Assembly (NCBI GenBank): GCA_029582155.1
Contig: CM055908.1
Span: 25,234,757 to 25,298,756, forward strand
Origin: Panopea generosa
Taxonomy: Eukaryota > Mollusca > Bivalvia > Adapedonta > Hiatellidae
DNA: 64,000 nt
Direction: 5' to 3'
The notes beneath the pieces were generated by a model. The model made no database searches, was not told where the DNA came from, and was given only the letters and a program-made list of their open reading frames with translations. A program made the position numbers and the translations under genes. Shown in pieces: positions 1 to 11,700 of the stretch (its first letter is position 1; each line of letters opens with the position of its first letter).

Positions 1-236
1 AGATCACTTTCCTCTCACCGCTGATGTCAGAGATCACTTACCTCTCACCACTGAGGTCAGAGATCACTAACCTCTCACCACTGAGATCAGAGATCACTTT
101 CCTCTCACCACTGAGGTCAGAGATCACTAACCTCTCACCACTGAGGTCAGAGATCACTTACCTCTCACCGCTGAGGTCAGAGATCACTGACCTCTCACCA
201 CTGAGGTCAGAGATCACTTTCCTCTCACCTCTGAGG
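1..236 (+). repeat. 30-bp minisatellite (about 8 units) derived from a SINE
   Basis: Eight near-identical 30-bp units of the form AGATCACTTACCTCTCACCA plus CTGAGGTCAG run from the window edge to about 236. The last unit passes without a break into the 3' body of a tRNA-Leu-type SINE. The same segment occurs once in the intact SINE at 62941-63180 (AGATCACTTACCTCTCATCG, then CTAAGGTC). The array therefore looks like an amplification of the anticodon/variable-arm part of the SINE head. It is open in one frame only because 30 is a multiple of three, so it is not a gene. The array may continue to the left of the window. Confidence 0.9.
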
Positions 237-400
237 TCGAAGGTTCAAGTTCGGAACAGTCCAAAAACTTTATGTGAGAAAGTTTGCCAGTTACATGCAA
301 AACGGTAATGGTTCTTGTCAGATTCATTTGGAGATCTTCTTCCACCATTAAAACACATAACCTGAAATATTGTTGAAAATGGCTTTCAACCTAATTCAAA
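230..400 (+). mobile_element. tRNA-Leu-type SINE (family B), body
   Basis: After the minisatellite comes a B-box-like GGTTCAAGTTC and then the family B body: AACTTTATGTGAGAAAGTTT, GCCAGTTACATGC, and the tail TTGTTGAAAATGGC. The same body occurs at 7754-7985, 8005-8112, 14931-15149, 31676-31885, 34043-34190, 43568-43750 and 62941-63180. Confidence 0.8.
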
Positions 401-565
401 ATTATTCTTTTAATAATTGTTTTTGTCTGTTGACTCTAGTGTTACCTTATCCTTGTATTTTACAGTGTTTCACTGGCATAAAAAGCATAACAAATGTTAC
501 ACTAGATATTGTGGTGTAAATAAAAAAAAAAAAAAATTGTCATACAATATTAGCTGTTAAAATGT

Positions 566-1103
566 CTAATGGATTTCTGCATAATTTGAGATGATATTAT
601 ATGAACTGTTTAATGCTTTTTATAGTCGCTTGTAGTATAGTACCATACATCCCCAAATAAACACCTCCTAGTTGGTGCATTTTAAAAAGGGGTGTGTCGT
701 TAGCGCCTCTGACTATCAATCCTGGCATCGTGAGTTCGAATCCCTGCCAAGCAACAGTCTCCGTGATGATTGATATACAACATTGTGTCTCATTATCATT
801 TGTCTCTCACTGCTGATTCGAGTGGGAAAGATATCAGTTACTTGCGGAGATGGAGTGTGCTCAAGTACTGGTTAACCTTCCAGAATCCCAGGAAACAGTG
901 GTTAGGTTAACTGATCATCTGTAAGCCCTCGATGGCATAAAAATGATGCTTTATATTCAATGAATCAATCAATCTAATGGATTTCTGCATAATTTGAAAT
1001 GATAACAATATTATATTCTGCTTGATGCTTTTCATAGTAGCGTGTTGTCTAGTGCCATATACCCCCCAAATAAATAGTGTGGTGCATTTTAAAAAGGGGT
1101 GTG
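566..1103. repeat. Direct repeat of about 130 bp flanking a SINE
   Basis: The segment beginning CTAATGGATTTCTGCATAAT and ending GCATTTTAAAAAGGGGTGTG occurs at 566-697 and again at about 975-1103, roughly 85-90% alike. The SINE at 698-973 lies exactly between the copies. This is either a local duplication that included the SINE or two copies of an unnamed element. Confidence 0.7.
698..973 (+). mobile_element. tRNA-derived SINE, family A (5' truncated)
   Basis: It contains the B-box GTGAGTTCGAATCC, the core CAGTCTCCGTGATGATTGAT, TCATTTGTCTCTCAC, TTACTTGCGGAGATGG, and the 3' end CCCTCGATGGCATAAAAATG followed by (ATCA)n. The A-box half is degraded. Other family A copies are at 1251-1538, 7475-7720, 8126-8361 and 20028-20290. 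Confidence 0.88.
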
Positions 1104-1121
1104 GGACTTTGTATGAAGTGT

Positions 1122-1656
1122 TTAAGGCTATCCTTAAATAAATATTTGTTCTGACCCAATATTTTTCATGTGGGTAGGTAGGTAGGTAATTTTTGTTTGG
1201 CTAAATTTAGATTTCGTATTAAAGATTCTATTTTAAAGAAAAATGGACAGATTGATTGATTGATTGAATATTTAGCGTCATTTTTATGCCATCGAGGGCT
1301 AACAGACGATCAGTTAACCTAACCACTGTTTCCTGGGATTAACCAGTACTCGAGCACATCCCATCTCCGCAAGTAACTGATAACTTTCCCACTTGAATCA
1401 GTGGTGAGAGACGAATGATAATGAGACACAATGTCGTATGTCAATCATCACGGAGACTGTTGCCGGGTGGGGGATTCGAAGTCACGACCCCTGGATTGAT
1501 AGTCAGACGCATAACCGACTGAGCTAATCGGGCCCGGCAAAATCATGAAGAAAAAAAAATAAACGCTTTGAAAGTCAATAAAAAAGTTTGAATAGCTGCA
1601 ATTTTAATTGAGTAGGTAGGAGCATGGCAAACAGTTTTTTTTTAAGGATGGCCTAA
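1122..1656. mobile_element. MITE with TAAGGCCATTCTT-type ends, split by a SINE
   Basis: The left end TTAAGGCTATCCTTAAA and the right end TTTAAGGATGGCCTAA are inverted repeats. The internal words GTGGGTAGGTAGGTAGGTAA and GAGTAGGTAGGAGCA are shared with the intact copies at 20931-21160 and 23067-23316. A family A SINE at 1251-1538 sits inside, so the MITE was here first. Confidence 0.82.
1251..1538 (-). mobile_element. tRNA-derived SINE, family A, near full length
   Basis: On the minus strand it reads GGGCCCGATTAGCTCAGTCG (A-box), a B-box with GACTTCGAATCC, the family A core, and the tail GACGCTAAATATTCAATC with (AATC)n. It is nested in the MITE at 1122-1656. The strong tRNA-like head could be read as a tRNA gene, but the body and tail make it a retroposon. 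Confidence 0.9.
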
Positions 1657-2005
1657 AGTGCCAAAAAACATGCTGTTGGTTTATTCAACTGTTAACAACA
1701 GACTTTGAGCACATGCCAACTTAATGGTCTAGTTATGCTATTTGAGGAAGTTTAAAAAAAATAAAAAATTGTTAAGTTTTCCATTTCCAAAATGGTCCAG
1801 CTTTTTGCTATGAGAGAGTTTTTATTTTCACGTTTCAGAACTCACGAAACATCTGAGTAATATTTAAAATTGGATATGGGGGATATTGATGAGTCGTCTT
1901 TTTGTTTGCCATGAAAATGGATGAGAGTGTATTTATTCAGGGATATATAATTATGATATATTGTAACTAGTTAAGCAGTAACTTCAATTTATGTTGTAGG
2001 TAGGT

Positions 2006-2294
2006 TTAACCCTATACTCCTTAGATACGAGATTTCCCGCACCAATCACAGAAGGCCTTTGAAAACAGTGCAGGAAGAGATCAGATTGTAACAAGCAATC
2101 TGAACACTTCCTGCACTGTTTTCCACTCTGTCAGTTAATATAAACATAACTCAGCCAATAATTCAAAAGCCTTCTATATCAGAGGTGTCCAAAGGCGTCT
2201 ATATTAGAGGTGTCCAAAGGCGACTGTATTAGAGGTGTCCAAAGGCATCTTTATTAGAGGTGTCCAAAGGCATCTATATGAAGTAAAGGGTTAA
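2006..2294 (+). mobile_element. piggyBac-like MITE with TTAA ends
   Basis: The element is bounded by TTAACCC and GGGTTAA. TTAA target duplications and CCC/GGG termini are typical of piggyBac-type elements. Inside is a long foldback, with GAAAACAGTGCAGGAAG paired to CTTCCTGCACTGTTTTC and an inner CAGATTG/CAATCTG arm. Four tandem units of about 24 bp follow (TATTAGAGGTGTCCAAAGGC). A second full copy is at 42124-42350 and a half copy at 7040-7167. It ends 34 bp before the FAM53 exon at 2329. Confidence 0.8.
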
Positions 2295-2328
2295 AACATT
2301 GTTGATATTTTATTGTTTACTGTTACAG

Positions 2329-3125
2329 GCAAGAAGCTATGGACTGTCTCACTAAACTCAGAGAAGGGAAGCAGCAACAAGTCTTTGGGACAATTTTCTG
2401 TTCCACAGAATCCTTCTGAGGTGAAGGTCACAAAAAATGCAGTGACTTGTAAAACATGTTCCCATAAAAAGCCACTTCACTTGTGTACATTGTGTACCTT
2501 GAATGGTAATGAATTTTCTCTTACTGAGCGACCAAAGAAACGTCATTGCCGGTCAATATCTGTGCCACAAGAGACAGAAATTAGCATTCCTCCTGCTAAG
2601 TCGACATGGCAACCTCAGGGATCTGGGCTTTGGAAGCCCGTTGCTATGAGGGAGGGAAAATGGGATGTGCGTAGTGTGCACTGGTCGCCAACGGATTGTA
2701 GAAACTATGAATTTTCTAGTTTGGCTCCATCTCTGCAGCGTCATTCAGAGACTGGACATATAACACCGGATGATTTTTTGACTCCACCGGAATCCCCTGT
2801 ACCACGCCCAAGTTCAGTTTACAGTGACGGAGCAATAAGTCCCTTTACCGGGGACCCTTATATGGACTATACTAGTAAACTGTACCTTATGTCGGAGTTT
2901 AGAAACCGTAGTCTTTCAGTCGAGGATAAGATCTCATGTACAACCCCATCGTATGGTGGATCTTCCACAAGTGTACCCGGGTTGATCAGTTCTATGCCGT
3001 CCTCACCGCATCACAAATGTAGAATTCCACGGTGTCGGTCCCAGCCATCATTTTACGACAGGAAGTCAGGACGTCGACGGAGAAGAGACTGTCGGCCCAC
3101 ACTAAATTTCAACAAAATGACAGAG
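2329..3125 (+). CDS. FAM53: FAM53 internal coding exon
   Basis: The acceptor is TTTACTGTTACAG and the donor is GAG|GTAGAA. The exon starts with two bases that complete a split codon, then 265 codons (KKLWTVSLNSEKG ... RPTLNFNKMTE). A zinc-knuckle-like C-x2-C-x8-C-x2-C cluster (CKTCSHKKPLHLCTLC) lies near its start. The open frame runs on into the intron to 3251, but the family match stops at the donor. Confidence 0.88.
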
Positions 3126-6100
3126 GTAGAAATATTTTCTGTTTTTATTTTTATATATCTACAGAACTTGCTAGGACATCACTATTTTGTTATTATGCTT
3201 CCTAAGTACTTCCTCTTGACTCTTTCTGAATCTGACTTTCACTCTTCTTGATTTCCAGTGGCGTTTCAAAAAATGATTTTGAAACATTCATTAATTTTGC
3301 TTAAGACCATAAACTGGACACTATGAAAACACTTTTTTGAAGATTAAACAAAACACATTGAATTTGTCCATTATTAGTTTTAAAGTAATTATTATCTCAC
3401 TGGCAAACCATGTGACAATGGTCATATCAATTGATGATAAGTTCTGCCGCACGCTGGCCCTTAATTGAATTATACACTGCGGTCCCGTTATAACGCGGTC
3501 CAATATAATGCGAATTCCGTTATAACGCGGTTTTTGCTTGGCTCCCATTTTTTTGGCGGGGGGGGGAGAAAGTTGTGATATAAAACTTGAAAATCTGCGC
3601 GAATGATCAAATGACAACCATACAATAGATCGTCGCCATGTTTTGGTTTGATAATCGCTCATCTTCTACTCACCAATTATCCTTGATTATAACAAACTAT
3701 TATAACCATTACTTCATGGTGGTTTAAAGGATAGTTTAAGGGATTGATTCATGCCAGCATTGACAATTAACAGTTTGTAATAATCCCAAGTGCTTCAATA
3801 AATGCTGACACGTGCCAAACACAGAAGCCATATGCAAACTTTGTTTTTATCGAGTAATCACGTGATCAAGCAACGAAGCGGTTGACAGGTATTAATATAT
3901 TGCAGGTATCTTATCAGATCATAAACACAAACTTATTTTTATTATTTTATTGTTGTTAATACTTCAGATTTATATTTTTAATTTTTTTTTACTAACAGCG
4001 TAAAATTTAAATTGAATCGCGATTTTTTTATATAAACACTGTTTTTTCTCCTTCCGGGTTAAACGGATATGGCTGCCAATTTTAGTATAATCAAAACACG
4101 AAAACGTTTTTCTTTCTTTTCTTTTTTTGTATTAATCTTATACATATCTAAGTGTATCTGTTGTAACCAAATACGCGTTGTATCATATTACAATGCAAAC
4201 AATACCATTCACTTAGAATCGGACAGCACGATAGGTGTGAATAACCGATATCGATTTTTTTCGAGGTAATTATCGCTATAACGCGGTCTGCTTATAACGC
4301 GGTTTCGTTTTGTGGACCCCAAGAACCGCGTTATAAAGGAACCCGAGTGTACTGATTTTTGCCTTGTTAACGTTTAGTTTACCATATCCACCACCCACTC
4401 TCAGGGAAGCATTGTTTTTGTATTTTGTGTTTGTTCGTCTGTCAAAAATATTTGTTGAGAGAACTCTGACATCATTCTGTGGTTGGATTTAGCTGAAACT
4501 TACACTGTCAATGTGAGATGTAGTTGTACACATCCATTTTTCATTCTGGTTCAATGATTTTTAGGTCACTTATCTCAAAGTCTCAAGGGACCTTTTGCGT
4601 TCACCTTTTGTCCCTTAATGTGTGTCGTCCGTCTGTAAACAATTGACATTTTTAACTTCTTTCAGCCCAGACACCAAACTTAACATTCACCAGTTGTTAA
4701 CATTAGGCAATAATAAATTAATTGCTAGATTATCATCCCCGTCCACCCCCTAATTTTTCATGCTGCCCTGACCCTTTTTATTTTCATAAAAAAAAAAACC
4801 AACTAAATAAACAAAAACAAAACAAAAAAAACAACAATTTTAAAAATGAAAATAAAAAATAAAATGATGATTTCTCAGAAACCACTGGGCTGTTGTAGCA
4901 TCCATCCATCCATTGATCCTTTTGAGCTACCATTGTGGGAACCAATTAAAGTTGTATTAGAAATTCTTCTGATTAGGACTGGAATGATACACAGATCTCA
5001 AGATTCAATTTGTATAACAATAGATCTAAACAATAGATCTCTAACAATTTGATTTATATTGTGATTTAGGCTTAATAATACATAACTCCAGTAGAATGTC
5101 TCGTTTTGTTGGCTTTTGTGAGGATTATTGAAATCTGAAGAATTATGTTGTCATAGCAATTGATATTTTCTCCATTTGAGTCAGGTTGTTTTTTTTGACA
5201 AATTTATAGTTGATATTAGAATTGATTGAATAAATTGACCGAATATTTAGCTTCATTTTTATGCCATCTTAAGACCGATCAGAAGTAGACATTCTAGACC
5301 AATCAGAAGTAGACATTCTAGACCAATCAGAAGAAGACATTCTAGACCACTTGAAATGAATAAGATTGAGGACATTGTTGACTGTTTTAGTGCAGAAAAT
5401 CTAGAGATGTTTAAAAGAATTTCACAAAAAGTAACAAAGACTCAAGTAAGTGACCTCAGTGCTTTTTAGACACCCCCTTCCACACACACACACTTCCACT
5501 TTATAATTTAGTCTGTTTGGGCCTCTCATTTTAAATCTTGCCTTCTTTATAAAAGAAAGCAATTAATTACTTATAAATCCATATTGCAAATTAATTTAAT
5601 TACCTTTCTTGCTACAAATCCCATTAACAAGTGTTAATTGGATGGTGTAATTGAGGCTGCAGTTCTGTCGTAATTGGTATTTACAATAGCCATGTATTGT
5701 GTTACATATATCATTAATTATAACAGTTTTCTCACAATAGGAAAATCAATTTTTCTGCAGTCCTTTGTATTGATGCCTTGCAGATTTTTTTTTAATCAAT
5801 TCTTTGTAAAGGCAGTGTTTATTTTGTTTACTTTAACTTCCAGCAAAAAGAGAAAACTTTTTTGCTGTCTTTTAGATATATTTCTTTAAACAAATTTTGC
5901 TTTTTTAGATAATGTTTTCTTAGACAAAATTGTTCTTTTTAGATATATTTCTTAGATAAAATTGACATTTTACATTATATTTTTAGACTAAATTTTCACT
6001 ACAACCAGCTACGTATACCTCTACGTGTGCCTCAGTTCTGATTCATGTACATTAATACGGGTTTATCTACCGCCACCAAAGGTCCTACATGGTTCTACTC

Positions 6101-8686
6101 AGATTTATTCACCAATAATTCTGGATATAGGTCATACATGCTCATTCTGTTGTGTTTTAAATTGGTATACCCCCCCACCCCCCACCATACTCTTATAATT
6201 ATCACCTGGAAAATAATGTTGTTAAACTCCTTTTAGCATTAACAAACCATTCAACCAACGTACCTTCCTTCCCACAAAAACAACCAACCTTACTAGTGCA
6301 CCAAATAACCAGCAAACAAAGTCATCAATCTGAAATTAACTTAGAACTCTCATTTGGAAATATATTTTGAAAGAACAACAATTTTCATAGTCAGAATTGT
6401 GGTTGCTATTTTTCTGTGTAGATAGTGTTTTCTGTGAACATTTTCTCCACTGTGGTAGGGTAAGATAAACATTTTCTTCACCGTGGTAGGGTAAGATAAA
6501 CACTTTCTCCACCGTGGTAGGGTAAGATAAACACTTTCTCCACCATGGTAGGGTAAGATAAACACTTTCTTCACTGTGGTAGGGTAAGATAAACACTTTC
6601 TCCACTGTGGTAGGGTAAGATAAACACTTTCTCCACTGTGGTAGGGTAAGATAAACACTTTCTCCGCCGTGGTAGGGTAAGATAAACACTTTCTCCACTG
6701 AAGTAGGGTAAGATAAACACTTTCTCCAACATGGTAGGGTAAGATAAACATTTTCTTCACCGTGGTAGGGTAAATTAACACTTTCTCCGCCGTGGTAGGG
6801 TAAGATAAACATTTTCTCCACCGTGGTAGGGTAAGATAAACATTTTCTCCACTGTGGTAGGGTTGAATAAACATTTTCTCCACCGTGGTAGAGTAAGAAC
6901 ATTTTCTCCACCATGGTAGGGTATGATAAAGATTTTCTCCACCATGGTAGGGTAAGATAAAGATTTTCTCCACTGTGGTAGGGTAAGATAAACATTTTCT
7001 CCACCATGGTATGGGTAAGATAAACATTTTCTCCACCGCTTTTTTCCACTCTGTCAGTTAATATAAACATAATTCACCAAATAATTCAAAAGCCTTCTTT
7101 ATTAGAGGTGTCAAAAGGCATCTATATTAGAGGTGTCCAAAGGTGTCTATATGAAGTAAAGGGTTAAAAATCTTAAATATTTTGTATGTGTGATTGACCT
7201 TTCCTCATTCTCCTGAAGACTTTGATGTATTTATAAATATTTTACACACTTAAACAACAAAAAAGGCTCATAATGATAAATAATTACAAAGTCAGAGATA
7301 AAGTGTAGATTGTTGTTAAAGTTTGTAGAATTGTTTGTGTAGTTGTTTGTATCGTTTATCTGAGTTATTGAGTATATGTTTGCTTGTGATCTCTAACTGC
7401 CAACTCTATTACTCATGTTCAATGAGGAAAACTGTTCTTCAGTGGCCAAGTGGTGTAGAGCTCCATCTCAACAAGATTGATCTATTGATTGAACGATTGA
7501 ATATTTAGCGTCATTTTTATGCCATCGAGGGCTAACAGATGATCAGCTAACTTAACCACTGTTTCCTAGGATCCTGAAAGGTTAACCAGTACTCGAGCAC
7601 ACCCCATCTCCACAAGTAATTGATAACTTCCCCGCTTAAATCAGCAGTGAGAGACGAATGATAATGAGATGCAGTGTCGTTTATCAGTCATCACGGAAAC
7701 TGTTGCCGGGCGGGGATTCTATCTCAACAAAACAACTTGTCTTTTAGATGAGATTTAACACCATTTTCAACACACTTCAGGTTATATAAAAAAACAATTA
7801 TGGCATATCCAGTTTTGTTGGTGGAGAAAAACCCTTTATAATGAATCTTGAGTAGACCCATCGTCCTTCTGGTAATAACTGGCAAATTTCTCACATAAAG
7901 TTTTTGAAGCCAGCGGAACTGGAACGTACAACCTTAGCAATGAGAGGTAAGTGATCTTGAGACAGTGCCTTAGATCACCCGACCATAGAAGACACAAAAA
8001 CAGAAGATCTCCTGCCTCTCATCCCTGAGGTTATGGGTTAAAAACCGGATCTTCAAAACACTTTAGGTAGAAAATGTGCCAGTTACTTGCTGAAGGACGG
8101 TGTTCTAATCAGATATATATATATAGCCGGGTCCTATTAGCTCAGTCAGTTATGCATCTGACTATCAATCCAGGGGTCGTGAGTTCGAATCCCCCGCCCG
8201 GCAACAGTCTCCATGATGATTGATATACGACATTGTGTCTCATTATCATTCGTCTCTCACCACTGATTCAAGTGGAAAAGTTATCAGTTACTTGCGGAGA
8301 TGGGGTGTGCTCGAGTACTGGTTAACCTTTCAGGATCCCAGGAAACAGTGGTTAGGTTAACATACATATATTGACCGCGGCATGGTCTAGTGTTAGAGTG
8401 TCTGCCCCGCATGCGGAAGGTCGTGGGTTCAATCCCCGGCCGGGTCATACAAAAAACTTTAAAAATGGTACTAGAAGCTTCCTCGCTTGACGCTGAGCAT
8501 TTAGAGGAGAGTTCTAGGTCTGGTCTGCCCGGTGTCATTGTAATGTGACTGGGTGGGGTATCATACCATGTGTCTGTGACATGATAATCCAGTGTGACAG
8601 CGCTTAGAATACTGTCTCAAGCAGACACCGTCGCGATATGACTGAAAAATTGCTGAAAGCGACGCTAAACACCATACAACAACAAC

Positions 8687-8734
<48 letters not shown>

Positions 8735-11700
8735 TTGAAGTCTTTTCCCCCATAAATTAAACTGTTTGAAATTCATAACCTGTAAAATGTTAGAAATCGT
8801 GTTAACAGACAATTGGTGAGAACATAATATCTTATAATCAGTATGTACAAATCTCTTGCTCAAAGATTGCCAGGTGAGCATCAAACTCATGACCCACCAG
8901 TCCTTGGTCTGATGCTCTAAGCAGCCATTAGTATGCTGGGTGCAGTACTTCTTAGTAGTATGCCATGATAAATTATCCTAGAGCTGTGAGATGTATGTGA
9001 GAGTAAACACTGCTTTACACACAGGTAAACTGAGAGTTACAAGTACACAGGTACTTGATAATGAGAGAAAATATAAAATATATAACTTCAACATCAATTG
9101 TTAACATAAATCTAATTGTTAATTCTAAATCATTTGGTATAGTACAATAGGACATATTCAGTGTCGGGACGGGGGTAAGGTATTGGTGTTCCTCTGTATG
9201 TTACTTCTGTATGTGATGTAATAAACACCTTGTATGTGGTATGATAAACACCCTGTACATTATGTAACACTCTGACCATTACTTAGGAACACCCTGTATG
9301 TCATGTAATGATTATTACTGGTAAACATGATACAGTCTGACATGACTGTCTTGATAACAGTTGCCATGAGGCGGTTCTGTTTTAAGCTGGAATCGTTATT
9401 GATCCCACCACAGTGCGCGGAGAGTTGGAGGTCATAGTGCTAGGATTCTAGTTTGCTTTAACCCCGGCAGTGTTGATTTTATGGGTTTTTTGAAGTCAGT
9501 TATGAATAGCAATTACAAAAATAATATCTGATGTTTCTTACAGTTGTCAGGTTGTGGGGTCAGTGGGACTCGGCTTACAGGAGTTATAGTTAGCACACAC
9601 CCCCCACCCCATTAATATTAGATGGAAACAGTAGACCAATGAACTGTTTGTGCAAAATAAACTTCCTCTGGTTGAAGGATATGGATTTTGGATTGAATTT
9701 GTAATTTTGAAATCCACCCCAGCTCTGCCTGTGTTTGCCATTCAGAATGTTGCAGCTGTTGTTACTTGCCACAATGAAGCAGATGATAATTACATACTAG
9801 GCACTGCAAGTTTCTCGTCTGGTTATGTCATCTTTGCAGTGTGCTGAAAAAGAAATTACCATATATAGCCTGCTGTTTCATTATGGTAGTCTTGTATCAA
9901 TTTCAGTTCTTGTAAGACTGCTTGTGAAAGAAATACATGTCATAATATGCAAAATAAAAAAATGAAAGACAATTTATGATTATGGTGGAATTGTAGTCTG
10001 ATGGCACATTTTAGCAGTTTAACAGATTCTTAGTCACACGAGTAATAGATTGTCTAAATTTTTAAAAATATTTGGCATAAAATATTCAGAAGCTAAATAA
10101 TGTGTCCAATACACCTACTTATACAGATGATGTGTCACATACACATAATCATAAAGACAATGTGTCACATACACATAATCATAAAGACAATGTGTCACAT
10201 ACACATTATCATAAAGACAATATGTCGCATACACATTATCATAAAGACAATATGTCGCATACACATTATCATAAAGACAATATGTCACATACACATTATC
10301 ATAAAGACAATATGTCACATACACATAATCATAAAGGCAATGTGTCACATACACATAATCAGAAAGACAATATGTCGCATACACATACTTATAAAGACTC
10401 TTGTGTCACATACACATAATTGTAATGACAATATGTCACACACTTATAATTATAAAGACTATGTGTCACATACACATCATTATAAAGACAATATGTCACA
10501 TACTTATAATTATAAAGACAATGTGTCACATACACATTATAATGACAATATGTCACATACTTATTATTATAAAGACTGTGTCACATACACATCATTATAA
10601 AGACAATATGTCACATCCTTATAATTATAATGACAATATGTCACATACTTATTATTATAAAGACTGTGTCACATACACATCATTCTAAAGACAATATGTC
10701 ACATACTTATAATTATAAAGACAATGTGTCACATACACATCATTATAAAGACAATATGTCACATACTTATAATTATAAAGACAATGTGTCACATACACAT
10801 CATTATAAAGATAACATGTCACATTCTTATAATTATAATGACTATGTGTCATATACACATCATTATAAAGACAATATGTCACATACTTTTTATTATAAAG
10901 ACTGTGTGTCACATATTCATCATTATGAAGACAATATGTCACATTCTTATTATTATAATGACTATGTGTCACATACACATCATTATAAAGACAATATGTC
11001 ACATACTTATTATTATAAAGACTGTGTCACATACACATCATTATAAAGACTGTGTCACATACACATCATTATAAAGACTGTCACAAACACATAATTATAA
11101 AGACTGTGTGTCACATGCAACCACCACCATTCCGAGGTGATTGCAACTGAGGTACCCTACCATGTGAAACTGCAGAGTGCCATGTCAAGTGGCAGCTGAA
11201 TATTATACTTCCGTGTACTTGGGAGTATATAGTTGACCATGTCAGCAATATGACACAATCATTGCTGAAACAGATTCTAAACATATAACATTCTAATTAA
11301 TATTTAAACTGTGCAAGAATGAGTCATGGAATATATGTTGTTCTTCCTGGTAGCTGTACACTTTCTTAGTATTTAAATAGCCAAAATAACTAGATAATAT
11401 TGCTATAAAATCTACTTATTCCAGGAAATCTTGATATACTGTGAAATCATTTATTTTCCTGGGTATTGAATTTCTTGGTTTCCATTTCAAAGACATATTA
11501 GTCGGGTCTTAAATTCGTTGAAACCAAATTTCCAAAAAAAAGAAAATTAAAAAAATAAAGTTTACACTTTCAGCATCGCATAGTGCATTCCAGTAATTAA
11601 CCTCTGCTGTAATGCACACATCGCTCGTCAGGGTTTATCGTACCCCGCTGTGCCAATAAGAGTTGACACATGCCAGTTAGTACCCTAATATACAAGTACG

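Noticed and set aside
1251-1538. tRNA gene on the minus strand
   Set aside because: The tRNA-like head is followed by a conserved SINE body and tail shared with four other copies.
2358-2744. Minus-strand frames opposite the FAM53 exon
   Set aside because: They are antisense shadows of a real coding exon.
3126-3251. Continuation of the FAM53 frame past 3125
   Set aside because: The donor GAG|GTAGAA ends the family match, and the next exon joins in the right phase; the rest is intron read-through.
6336-7070. Two overlapping minus-strand frames of over 220 codons
   Set aside because: Both are readings of the same 31-bp repeat, and the frames carry on into a MITE fragment.
10100-11074. Histidine/isoleucine-rich frames on both strands
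   Set aside because: They come from a 30-bp tandem repeat and have no exon signals.
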